A stretch of DNA of 64,000 bases from Syntrophaceae bacterium UBA2280 (GTDB lineage Bacteria > Desulfobacterota > Syntrophia > Syntrophales > Smithellaceae): contig DDWS01000066.1 in NCBI GenBank assembly GCA_002347685.1, positions 178,360-242,359 on the forward strand. Direction: 5' to 3'. Position numbers and translations under genes: made by a program. This document shows, piece by piece, positions 26,103 to 34,655 of the stretch (its first letter is position 1; each line of letters starts with the position of its first letter). The notes below the pieces were generated by a model. It was not told the origin of the DNA and did not search any database. It saw nothing but the letters and a program-made list of their open reading frames with translations.

Positions 26103-26543
26103 CTAACCAAACTTTTTGACTAGCTTATTCGCCGGCCCCAGGGCCCTGACTTTCGCCGTTACTCCCTTGATGACCTGCGCGAAGCGATCGCCTTCGGAGG
26201 CCGAAACCCACGTGAAGATCGTCCGATCGCCTTCCACGCCGATGTAGTTCAGGAAACTTTTTAACGTCGCAAACTTGCGACGCGCCACCAGATTTCCCGA
26301 GATATAGTGGCATTCACCCGGGTGTCAACCGGAAACCAGAACACCGTCGGCGCCGTCCTGCAGGGCTTTGACGATATAGAAAGGATTGATTCTTCCGGTG
26401 CAGGGAACACGGATGATGCGCACGTTCGTCGGATACTGTATTCTGCTGATCCCGGCCAGATCGGCGCCTGCGTACGTACACCAGTTGCAGACGATGGCGA
26501 CGATTTTCGGTTCCCATTCTTTGCTTGCTAAATTTTCAGCCAT
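26103..26543 (-). CDS. mvhD: MvhD-type hydrogenase iron-sulfur subunit, selenocysteine-containing
   Basis: 146 residues when the in-frame TGA at 26327-26325 is read as selenocysteine (residue 73). Upstream reads CNWCTYAGADLAG and ends VLVSG. The TGA is followed by HPGECHYISGNLVARRK, which continues the family without a break. The paralogue at 17594 has Cys in exactly this place (GGCHPGDCHY). Archaeal VhuD proteins are known to carry Sec here, so the reading is well grounded. A hairpin with a GGG-containing loop starts 14 bases after the TGA. Ordinary annotation would split this into two short ORFs. The Sec machinery genes are not in the window. Confidence 0.9.
26284..26311 (-). promoter_or_regulatory. 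SECIS-like hairpin of the mvhD selenoprotein
   Basis: Starting 14 bases after the UGA, GCCACUAUAU can pair with AUCUGGUGGC (one mismatch), leaving a loop of about 8 bases with GGG. The distance of about 26 bases from UGA to the loop guanines fits bacterial SECIS elements. The stem has a U-C mismatch, so it is less regular than the one at 61674. Confidence 0.6.
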
Positions 26544-26583
26544 ATATTCTCCTTCTAACAGCTCATCTTCAAAGCCGTTTACC

Positions 26584-29500
26584 TTAGTTTATGTTATATA
26601 TCTGTGCCAGAACTTCTTCGTTATTGAAACCGTTTAAGTCCACCGCGTTCATGCGGCATGACGCGGTGCAGACCCCACAGCCCTTGCACAACACGGTATT
26701 GACCGCTGCACAGGCTTCCTTGACATCCACCTCGATGGCGCTGTAGGGACAATTGATTTCGCAAAGACCGCAGGCCGAGCATCGATCTTTGTTCACATAG
26801 GCGGTTTTGCCTTCCGCCTCGATAAAATCAAGGCTCAAAACCAGACAGGCGCGCGATACGGCGGCATTGGCCTGGGTGATCGATTCATCGCTGAATTTCG
26901 GCGAATGCGACATGCCGCACATGAACACACCGTCGGTTGCGAAATCCACCGGGCGCAGTTTCACATGCGCTTCCAGGAAGAAACCGTCCTGATTGGTTGG
27001 CACTTTCAGCATATTGCCGATGGCCGCGTTTTCGGGATTCGGCACCACGCCCACGCTCAAAGCCACGATATCCGCCGGCAGAGTGACCGATTCATTGAGA
27101 ATCGGGTCAAATACACGCACTTCAACTTTATCACCTGAAGCGAGGACTTCCGGCTTGCGGTTCTCTTCGTAAGAGATAAACTTAATATTCGCTTCCCTGG
27201 CTTTCTTATAATAATCTTCCTTGAAAGCAAACGTCCGGATATCCCTGTAGATGATGGTGATGTCACGCGAAGGATTGGCGGCCTTGAGCTCCAGAGCGTT
27301 TTTGATCGCCTCGGAGCAGCAATAACGGCTGCAGTAGGGTCTTTCCTTGTCGCGGCTGCCCACACATTGAATCATAACGACTTTTTTCACCGCTGCGAGC
27401 TTCGGATCCTTTTCATAAAGAAGCACCTCCAGCTCCCGCTGCGTTTTGACTTTCGTGTTCTGACCGTAGAGGTATTCTTTCGGCTGGTTCTCATAAGCAC
27501 CGATGGCGACCAGCACCACGCCATGTTCGAAAATTTTCTCGCCCTCTTTGGTTTCCACGGTGGTTTTGTAGTTGCCGATGAAACCATCGATCTTCTTAAT
27601 CTGTGAGGAGGTCACCACCGTGATCAATGGATTGTTGTAAATTTTCTCCAGCAGGCCTTTCAGGTGAGATCGAGTATCCAGGCCTTCAAGGGTTTTGTAC
27701 AGATGATTGTAATTGCCGCCCAGACGGTCCTCTTTTTCAACGATGAATGACGCGAAGCCCTGATCGGCCAGCGACAGGGCCGCAGTCATACCGGCCAGGC
27801 CGCCGCCGATGATCAATGCCTGATGGTTTACAGCCAGTTGACCGGGTTTTAACGGTTTGAGATATTGTGCCTTGGCAACAGCCATTCTTAAAAGGTCTTT
27901 AGCTTTTTCCGTGGCTTTTTCCGGTTCGTGCATATGCACCCAGGAATTCTGGTCGCGGATATTGGCCATCTCAAACAGATACCGGTTCAAACCGGCTTTC
28001 TCGCAGTTTTCCTGAAAGAGTCCTTCATGCGTTCGGGGTGAGCAGGACGCAACGACGACCCGTGTGAGATTTTTTTCTTCGATAACTTCCGCCATCTTCA
28101 CAGCCGTATCCTGTGAACAGGTAAAAAGATTGTCGGCCGTGTAAACGACGGTCGGCAATGTCGCTGCATAATCTCTGACCGCCGGCACATCGACAACGCC
28201 GCCGATGTTGATGCCACAGTGACAGACGAATACGCCTGTACGTACGCCCTGACCGCGCAGATCCTTTTCTTCGGGGACATCGGGCGGCGTAATCAATGTG
28301 CCGCGTCTGGAGGAGAGCATGCCTTCTGCACAGGCGGCGGCGGCTGATGCCTCCATAACGGTTTCCGGGATATCTTTCGGCCCGCCGAAGGCGCCACAGA
28401 CAAACACACCGGGACGCGAGGTCTGGACGGGATTTTCCAGCGAGGTCTTGCAGAAACCATGCTCCTCGAGCTCGATACCGAGACTGGCGGAAAGCTTTTT
28501 GGCGTCTTTCGGCGGCATGAGGCCGACCGATAAAACGACCATGTCGAACTCTTCTTCGGTGAGGCTTCCGTCCTGATTGACGTACTTGATCAGAAGATTG
28601 TTCGTCTGCTGCAATTCCTTGATGGTCGAAGGCATGGAACGGATGTAGCGAATGCCGTATTCCTCCTTAGCCCGTGTGACGAAACGGTCGAAATCCTTGC
28701 CGTGAGCGCGGATATCCATGTAGAAGATGGTGGGTTCAAGACCCTTTGCGTGTTCCTTGCCGATGATCGCTTCTTTGGTTGCGTACATACAGCAAACCGA
28801 GGAACACCAGCTGTTGTCGCAGGAAACGTCACGGGACCCTACGCATTGGATAAAGGCAACCTTTTTAGGTTCCTTTCCGTCGGAGATTCTCTGAACATGG
28901 CCGAAATACGGACCCGACGCGGACAGAATTCTTTCGAACTGAAGCGCGGTGACCACATTTTTGTATATGCCGTACCCATATTCACCGCGCTGCCGGGCAT
29001 CGAATATTTCAAACCCGGGAGACGCGATAACGGCGCCGACTTCAATGGTTTCCTCTTCCACGGTCATGTCGTGGTCGATGGCTTTGGCCAGACAGACATC
29101 CACGCACTGGTAACATTCGGAACAGATGCCGCAGGCCAGACAGCGGTTGGCTTCGGCAATCGCCTGGGCCTCTGAAAAACCGATACCCACTTCCTGAAAA
29201 CTGGTCTTGCGCTCTTCGGGTTTCATGTGCGGGTATTTTTCGCGGGAAACCTTGGGGACGCTCGAAATATCGGCCTTGTCCGCCAGGTCTTTGTTCCAAT
29301 CCTTCTCGCGGCCGGTCTTCATATCCTCGCCGCGCAGGTAACGATCAATCGACTTGGCTGCTTCCTTTCCGGAAAAGACCGCTTTCACCACGGTCTGCGG
29401 ACCGGTGGAAACGTCGCCCCCGGTAAAGATACCGGGAATGTTTGTCGCGAAGGTCACAGCATCGAAATCGACATTGTTCCACTTGTTGATGGATACGCCG

Positions 29501-31011
29501 CTTTCCTTCGTGATGAATGACAAATCCGCTTCCTGGCCGATGGCCGGAACAATGGCGTCGCATTCAATGATGAATTCCGAGCCTTTAATCTCGACAGGAC
29601 GACGGCGACCGCTGGCGTCGGGTTCACCCAACTCCATGCGCGTACATTCGATACCCGTGACTTTTCCATCCTTGCCCACCACACGCTTGGGGGCAACGAG
29701 GAATTTCATTTCAATCCCTTCTTCAATCGCTTCTTCGATTTCCTCCGGAGAAGCCGGCATTTCCGCGCGGGTCCGGCGATAGAGGATGAAGACATTTTTC
29801 GATCCCGTGCGAACCGCCGTTCGAACAGCGTCCATCGCGACGTTGCCGCCGCCGATCACGGCGACTCTGTCGCCTAAAGATACTTTTTCACCCAGGTTGA
29901 TACGCATGAGGTAATCCACACCGTGGATGACACCCGCCATGTCTTCGCCGGGAATATTGAGTTTGCTGCTCTTCATCGTGCCGCAGCCGATGAAGATTGC
30001 GCTATAGTCACTTTTGAGCTGATCAAAAGAAATGTCTGTTCCGATGCGCGTGTTGAGATGAATTTTCACACCCAGATCTTTGATCACCTGAATCTCAGCA
30101 TTCAGGACATTTTTGGGAAGGCGGTATTCGGGAATACCGACGGCCAGCCAGCCGCCCGCCACCGGCAGGGATTCAAAGACTTCCACGTCGTAGCCTTCAA
30201 TGGCCAGATAGTAAGCACATGTCAGACCCGAAGGCCCTGCTCCGACCACAGCCACTTTCCTGCCTTTGCTTTCCTTCTTTTCCGGCAGATAGCGTGTGTC
30301 GCCGTTTAGATCAAGATCCGCCACAAAGCGTTTCAGATGCATGATATCGATGGCTTCGTCCACCTTGCCGCGCATACAGGCCGTTTCGCAAGGATGGTTG
30401 CACACCCGGCCGCAAACGATGGGAAATGGATTGTCCTGTTTAATGAGCTTGAGGGCTTCCTTGAACTTCCCTTCCGCGATGAGCGCTACATAACCCTGCA
30501 CGCTGATATGTGTGGGACATTGCGCCTTGCATGGCGAGGTGCCGAGCTTATCGATCGCAAATCCGCTGGGAATCGCCTGAGGAAAGTGCCGATAGATGGC
30601 TTTCCTTTCACTCAGATTTCCGTTGAAGGTGGATTTGACGGATATGGGACAAACTTTCTCGCAATCGCCGCAGCCGGTGCATTTGTCGAGGTCAACATAG
30701 CGCGGCGCCGAAGTCAGTTTGACTTTGAACTTTCCGGGCTCACCCTCGACGGACTCGACCGTACGCCGCGTTTTGATTACTACGTTGGGATGCCGTCCTA
30801 CTTCGACGAGTTTCGGCGACAGAATACAAGCGGAACAGTCATTGGTCGGAAACGTTTTATCGAGCTGCGCCATCACACCGCCGATGCTGATCTCGTTTTC
30901 AACGACATAGACTTTCATTCCGGAATTGGCCAAGTCCAGAGAAGCCTGAATACCGGCGATTCCCGAACCCACCACCATGACCGCACCAACTTTTTCGTTA
31001 TCTTTTACCAC
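26584..31011 (-). CDS. hdrA: Giant HdrA-GltD-HdrA fusion flavoprotein
   Basis: 1475 residues with three flavin modules. (1) HdrA-type FAD fold VVGSGIAGIQASLDLA with TNDCSACILSPKL and ferredoxin motif CTGCGDCEKVCP. (2) From about residue 160 an inserted GltD/NfnB-like module: Fe-S motifs CKAQCPTHIS and CGRVCNHPCETAC, FAD fold VVGAGPSGLTCAYYLA, NADPH fold VIGGGNVAMDAVRTA and GIFTGGDVSTGP. (3) The rest of the first HdrA, then a second HdrA with CHCG, TACSP-like VASCSP, a third fold IIGGGLAGMTAALSLA and C-terminal clusters CSACGLCEINCP and CKGCGVCTASC. Start is GTG at 31011, preceded by GAGG. It heads the operon and could couple NADPH or NADH directly to the Hdr flavins. Confidence 0.92.
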   Translation of the reverse strand: MVKDNEKVGAVMVVGSGIAGIQASLDLANSGMKVYVVENEISIGGVMAQLDKTFPTNDCSACILSPKLVEVGRHPNVVIKTRRTVESVEGEPGKFKVKLTSAPRYVDLDKCTGCGDCEKVCPISVKSTFNGNLSERKAIYRHFPQAIPSGFAIDKLGTSPCKAQCPTHISVQGYVALIAEGKFKEALKLIKQDNPFPIVCGRVCNHPCETACMRGKVDEAIDIMHLKRFVADLDLNGDTRYLPEKKESKGRKVAVVGAGPSGLTCAYYLAIEGYDVEVFESLPVAGGWLAVGIPEYRLPKNVLNAEIQVIKDLGVKIHLNTRIGTDISFDQLKSDYSAIFIGCGTMKSSKLNIPGEDMAGVIHGVDYLMRINLGEKVSLGDRVAVIGGGNVAMDAVRTAVRTGSKNVFILYRRTRAEMPASPEEIEEAIEEGIEMKFLVAPKRVVGKDGKVTGIECTRMELGEPDASGRRRPVEIKGSEFIIECDAIVPAIGQEADLSFITKESGVSINKWNNVDFDAVTFATNIPGIFTGGDVSTGPQTVVKAVFSGKEAAKSIDRYLRGEDMKTGREKDWNKDLADKADISSVPKVSREKYPHMKPEERKTSFQEVGIGFSEAQAIAEANRCLACGICSECYQCVDVCLAKAIDHDMTVEEETIEVGAVIASPGFEIFDARQRGEYGYGIYKNVVTALQFERILSASGPYFGHVQRISDGKEPKKVAFIQCVGSRDVSCDNSWCSSVCCMYATKEAIIGKEHAKGLEPTIFYMDIRAHGKDFDRFVTRAKEEYGIRYIRSMPSTIKELQQTNNLLIKYVNQDGSLTEEEFDMVVLSVGLMPPKDAKKLSASLGIELEEHGFCKTSLENPVQTSRPGVFVCGAFGGPKDIPETVMEASAAAACAEGMLSSRRGTLITPPDVPEEKDLRGQGVRTGVFVCHCGINIGGVVDVPAVRDYAATLPTVVYTADNLFTCSQDTAVKMAEVIEEKNLTRVVVASCSPRTHEGLFQENCEKAGLNRYLFEMANIRDQNSWVHMHEPEKATEKAKDLLRMAVAKAQYLKPLKPGQLAVNHQALIIGGGLAGMTAALSLADQGFASFIVEKEDRLGGNYNHLYKTLEGLDTRSHLKGLLEKIYNNPLITVVTSSQIKKIDGFIGNYKTTVETKEGEKIFEHGVVLVAIGAYENQPKEYLYGQNTKVKTQRELEVLLYEKDPKLAAVKKVVMIQCVGSRDKERPYCSRYCCSEAIKNALELKAANPSRDITIIYRDIRTFAFKEDYYKKAREANIKFISYEENRKPEVLASGDKVEVRVFDPILNESVTLPADIVALSVGVVPNPENAAIGNMLKVPTNQDGFFLEAHVKLRPVDFATDGVFMCGMSHSPKFSDESITQANAAVSRACLVLSLDFIEAEGKTAYVNKDRCSACGLCEINCPYSAIEVDVKEACAAVNTVLCKGCGVCTASCRMNAVDLNGFNNEEVLAQIYNIN

Positions 31012-31152
31012 GTGATTGCACCTCGTTATTCGATGAAAAACTTCATGTAAAACCTGCCTGAGTACAGAGTCTGACCGGCGTTCGTCGGCTAACATACTTT
31101 AAACACCATGTCAAGAGGTCAAGATGAACTGATTCGGATTTTAGCGTTTAAG

Positions 31153-31170
31153 TACAAGTATTCACTTGTA
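31153..31170. promoter_or_regulatory. Palindromic operator-like site upstream of the electron-transfer operon
   Basis: TACAAGT-ATTC-ACTTGTA is a perfect 7-bp inverted repeat about 140 bp before the GTG start of the giant HdrA gene. It could be the binding site of a dimeric regulator. No clear -35/-10 pair was recognised next to it. Confidence 0.45.
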
Positions 31171-31314
31171 TATATTTTTGACTATCGTTCATAATGTTTT
31201 TGTTGGACACTGAAGCGTAAACCGGAAAACAATGGTGTCAACCTGCAGATTTACCTAACATATCAGCACATTAGGGCTACTCACACCCGGCTGCATCGAT
31301 AATATTAAAAAATA

Positions 31315-31407
31315 CAGGCTGTTGCAAAGCCACCCTCACTGCTTTGCCAGGCTGTCCTAAACAGGATCATTGCCAAGCATGCTTACGTTCATCACTTAAA
31401 CAGCCTG
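31315..31407. repeat. Nested inverted repeats in intergenic DNA
   Basis: Outer arms CAGGCTGTT (31315-31323) and AACAGCCTG (31399-31407) enclose an inner hairpin GCAAAGC (31324-31330) / GCTTTGC (31341-31347) and a further copy CAGGCTGTC at 31348. The word GCTGTTGCAAAG resembles insertion-sequence ends, but no transposase remains. The surrounding 31171-31728 shows no convincing gene. Confidence 0.4.
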
Positions 31408-31728
31408 CCCTTTTTGCGTGATGATCAAGCTGCCCGTCATTTTGTCGACGAAAATTTAAAACGGTATTCCCGTAAATCCCATCAAATAACATCAGATGGG
31501 GGAATAATTTCGCATATACTTGATTTCACGTTAGATTTACAAATAATACTCCGAAGGCAGATTCCTCCAAATAATGTTGAAAAATGTTCATTTTTTGCAA
31601 ACCGTTGCTTTACACCTGTAAAAAAGGGGAAAGACCCCCGACGCATTTTGAAAGAAATATATATTATTTATATGAATTAACAACACCTTAAAAGATATGT
31701 TCATTTATTGATGATCATCAAATCATGC

Positions 31729-31744
31729 TGGCATGATATTTGTT
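31729..31744 (+). promoter_or_regulatory. Possible sigma-54-type promoter of the surface-protein operon
   Basis: TGGCATGATATTTGTT fits the -24 element well (TGGCA) with GG and the next G 10 bases apart, but the -12 reads TTGTT in place of TTGCT. It lies 45 bp before the first gene. The deviation at the conserved C lowers confidence. Confidence 0.35.
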
Positions 31745-31788
31745 TGTTATGTTTCATTAAAAACTGAAAAACAATGAGGGTCATGCAG

Positions 31789-32247
31789 ATGCGATTGGTA
31801 AAATTAAAACAGCCAAAAAAAAATGCTGCGGATCATGGTCATTTATTGACATTGCTTGAGCCAAATCAGGATGATATTCTTTATTTCTACGATAGAGACC
31901 AGTTTCATCACATCCTCCGTCTTGAAAGAATGCGTTCAGAACGATCACAACATCCGCTTTTACTCATGCTTCTGGATATTTCGGCGACAGCCAACCACGG
32001 CCATATCCAGGAAACGCTCACAAAAATACTGTCTGCAATCTGCCCCGCGCTCAGAGAAGCGGACATTCGCGGATGGTATCATTACAACAAAACCATCGGC
32101 ATCATCTTCACTGGAATCCCATCGATAGATGCGAACTCCATTGAGGTGATCATCCGTAAAATTCACAAGCAATTTCAAGAAGCACTCGATCCCGGTTTAT
32201 TCGGAAAAATTAATATTTTCTTTCATATCTATCCCCGGACGTCGTGA
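31789..32247 (+). CDS. Cytoplasmic protein with a degenerate GGDEF-like fold
   Basis: 152 residues. The pattern FYDRDQFHHILRLERMRSER, then LLLMLLDISATANHG and READIRGWYHYNKTIGIIFTG, resembles the strand-helix layout of diguanylate cyclase domains. The GGDEF signature itself is absent (IRGWY...NKTIG in its place), so catalysis is unlikely. Similar segments sit beside exopolysaccharide sugar-transferases in some deltaproteobacteria (recalled, not searched). The start at 31789 is set by GAGGG eight bases upstream. It overlaps the next gene by TGATG, indicating translational coupling. Confidence 0.6.
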   Translation: MRLVKLKQPKKNAADHGHLLTLLEPNQDDILYFYDRDQFHHILRLERMRSERSQHPLLLMLLDISATANHGHIQETLTKILSAICPALREADIRGWYHYNKTIGIIFTGIPSIDANSIEVIIRKIHKQFQEALDPGLFGKINIFFHIYPRTS

Positions 32248-32672
32248 TGGGCGCCTTCAGATTTTTTTTAATGCTTTTTTTCATTGTGCTGCCCGTTAGC
32301 TCATGCGGATTCGCGCAACCCTCAGAACAACGGTCGCCGACTGTGGGAGGGGCATGCTCATATAAAGCCTACCCGGGATGGGCAACGATTGTGCTGGTCA
32401 AACCCAAGGAAGAAGCGTCGGGCAGAAATGAGAAACGATTCGAGGTGAATTTCTCTTTTCTGCCGGACGATAAAATCGAGGAAGATTTCGCCCGCACGGA
32501 AGGAAAAATGTTTCCACTCTACGATGAACACCTGCGTCATCCGGATGCGGAATTTATCGACAAACACCAAATCCGGACGGGATATGTTCTCAGAGGAACC
32601 CTTGAGGTCATCACCCGGGGGACTTGCACGCCTGTTTTCTTTAATTTTCCCGATTTAACCTCCGAAAAGTAG
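32247..32672 (+). CDS. Small secreted protein of unknown function
   Basis: 141 residues starting with a hydrophobic signal (FRFFLMLFFIVLPVSSCGFA). The Cys after VSS could be a lipoprotein attachment site (LPVSSC is a loose lipobox). The mature part has two more cysteines (GGACSY near 36, GTCTP near 127) and charged beta-strand-like segments; no known domain was recognised. Its start overlaps the stop of the previous gene, and the protease gene follows 9 bp downstream, so the three proteins probably act together at the cell surface. Confidence 0.65.
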   Translation: MGAFRFFLMLFFIVLPVSSCGFAQPSEQRSPTVGGACSYKAYPGWATIVLVKPKEEASGRNEKRFEVNFSFLPDDKIEEDFARTEGKMFPLYDEHLRHPDAEFIDKHQIRTGYVLRGTLEVITRGTCTPVFFNFPDLTSEK

Positions 32673-32681
32673 AATCCTTGT

Positions 32682-34655
32682 ATGACGACAAAAATCACCA
32701 CACCAAAAAAACTCTTTTATCTCGCCCTGGCTTTTGCCGTTTTGTTTCATTTCCCCACCTGGCTGTTTGCCCAGACTCCCGACTATCATCGGGTAATGAG
32801 GCCGGACACGGACACGCTCATTAAGTGGGTGGACGAATATCAATCCGCACCGAAGGCATCGATCCATCCACAGCTCAATACCCTTCTTCTGCGATCCGCC
32901 AGTCAGTACACGCCGACATCCATCAGTCTTCTCGACCGCCTTCAATATACACCCGAGCAGCGAAACCAGGGAAACTGCGGTAATTGCTGGGCGTGGGCCG
33001 CCACAGGCATCATAGAACTGGCCTTGTTTGAACAACTCCGTCACAAAGACGAACTGTCCATTGAACTGACCAATGCATGCTATCCGGCCGATGCCTGCAA
33101 TGGGGGATGGCTCTCCGATTTCCGGGCATTCTACCACTCAAAGGGGTTTGCAATCCCCGCGGGCAATCATGACCCAAAATACACCGGCCTCAGTTATAAT
33201 GCTGAACGGTGCGCTGCCATCACCACGACACCACGCTATCCGTTTTCATGGGTCGCCCAGCACGAAGTCATTCAAACAACCGGGACCGATCCTGAAGCCA
33301 TCACCAATATCAAGAACATCCTTCAGCAGAATAAAGGTGTCTGGTTCGGCTTTTTCCTTCCTCACCTGGCAGCATGGAACCAATTCTTCGATTTCTGGGA
33401 TAATCAGCCTGAAACCACCCTGTGGACGCAGGAGCAATACTGCGGCACTGCCTACAATGCGAATCAAGGCGCGGGAGGTCACGCGGTGCTGATCGTTGGC
33501 TATAATGACGACGACCCTGATTCCGACAATCATTACTGGATCGCACTCAACAGCTGGGGAAAAACACCTATGCGTCCCGGCGGGCTGTTTCGAATCCGGA
33601 TGAATATGCCATACAATTGTCAATTCGCAGATCTGATGCAGACCTTCTATTTCATGACACTCCATGTCACTTATTGTGATTACACATTGAATCCGGCAGC
33701 TCGCAATGCCTCTTCCAGGGCAGGCACAGGAGAAATTGCGGTAACCCCCTTGGACGACATGTGCGGCTGGACGGCCGTCAGCCGTGATGAATGGATCACA
33801 GTCCACACCGCAAGCAACAGTATTCTTTACTCGATAACTGAAAACACCGGAATGACCGCCAGAGCCGGTACTATCCATGCGGGAGGCAAAAGCTTCACGC
33901 TCACGCAAGCGTTTCGACTCAACGTGGCCTCTGTGAGCCCGCCTCACAACACTATTGAGGCGGATATAGATGAATCCATCCTTGTCACATTCAACAAGGA
34001 TATCAAACCGGAAACCTTCAACCACGACACGTTCACGATCAGCGGCTCCATTGCGGGAACAATTTCTTACGATGCGGCTTCGCGGACGGGCGTCTTTACG
34101 CCGGCTCAGCCCTTACCCGCCCAAACCCGCTTTACTGTGAACATTTCAACGGGCATTGAGGATTATGACGGCGAAACCCTATTGTCGCCCTACTCCTGGT
34201 CTTTTACCACCGCTTCCGTCAAACCGGCAACCCCCTCGCAAGCCGGTGCGTCCGGAGGCGACGGCTGCTTTATCGCCACAGCAGCGTTCGGGTCGCCGAT
34301 GGAAAAAAATGTCGCCATACTGAGAAATTTTCGGGATACGCACTTGATAACGAATGCAGCCGGCAGAAAATTTGTATCCCTCTACTACCGCTACTCACCG
34401 CCCCTGGCCCGTACGATCGGCGAAAGCGATGCATTGAGATTCATCGTCCGTGCGTGCCTGATGCCTCTGGTGGTCTTGACAGGTACCATGATGAAGTACG
34501 GTGCAGCTGCAACCTGCGCGCTGATATTAATCATCTTGATGCTGACTATCGTCGGATTGAATGTTCTCAAGCGTCGCAAGATGTTTTTCGATGAGCTGCC
34601 AGAGAACTTCTTTTCCCGTCATGTCTTTCGAGGAAAAAAGAATGGCATTTTTTGA
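32682..34655 (+). CDS. Secreted C1 (papain-like) protease with CFI-box C-terminal sorting domain
   Basis: 657 residues. Signal peptide 1-30; papain-type domain with catalytic Cys102 in QGNCGNCWAWA, His in GGHAVLIVGYNDDD (near 268) and Asn in YWIALNSWG; an Ig-like Big_5 domain near 415-510 (VSPPHNTIEADIDESILVTF, SYSWSFTT-like end); then the CFI-box CFIATAAFGS (near 528), YYRYSPPLA, and a membrane helix before a basic KRRK tail. CFI-box-CTERM proteins are predicted to be anchored or processed at the surface. The last 43 codons run antisense into engB. Active-site residues all appear intact. Confidence 0.87.
   Translation: MTTKITTPKKLFYLALAFAVLFHFPTWLFAQTPDYHRVMRPDTDTLIKWVDEYQSAPKASIHPQLNTLLLRSASQYTPTSISLLDRLQYTPEQRNQGNCGNCWAWAATGIIELALFEQLRHKDELSIELTNACYPADACNGGWLSDFRAFYHSKGFAIPAGNHDPKYTGLSYNAERCAAITTTPRYPFSWVAQHEVIQTTGTDPEAITNIKNILQQNKGVWFGFFLPHLAAWNQFFDFWDNQPETTLWTQEQYCGTAYNANQGAGGHAVLIVGYNDDDPDSDNHYWIALNSWGKTPMRPGGLFRIRMNMPYNCQFADLMQTFYFMTLHVTYCDYTLNPAARNASSRAGTGEIAVTPLDDMCGWTAVSRDEWITVHTASNSILYSITENTGMTARAGTIHAGGKSFTLTQAFRLNVASVSPPHNTIEADIDESILVTFNKDIKPETFNHDTFTISGSIAGTISYDAASRTGVFTPAQPLPAQTRFTVNISTGIEDYDGETLLSPYSWSFTTASVKPATPSQAGASGGDGCFIATAAFGSPMEKNVAILRNFRDTHLITNAAGRKFVSLYYRYSPPLARTIGESDALRFIVRACLMPLVVLTGTMMKYGAAATCALILIILMLTIVGLNVLKRRKMFFDELPENFFSRHVFRGKKNGIF

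Noticed and set aside
31315..31407. Insertion sequence of the IS6 type
   Set aside because: Only a short end-like word remains; no transposase frame or target duplication was found.
31414..31680. 88-codon open frame in the gap before the surface-protein operon
   Set aside because: No ribosome-binding site, no recognisable motif, and composition unlike neighbouring genes.
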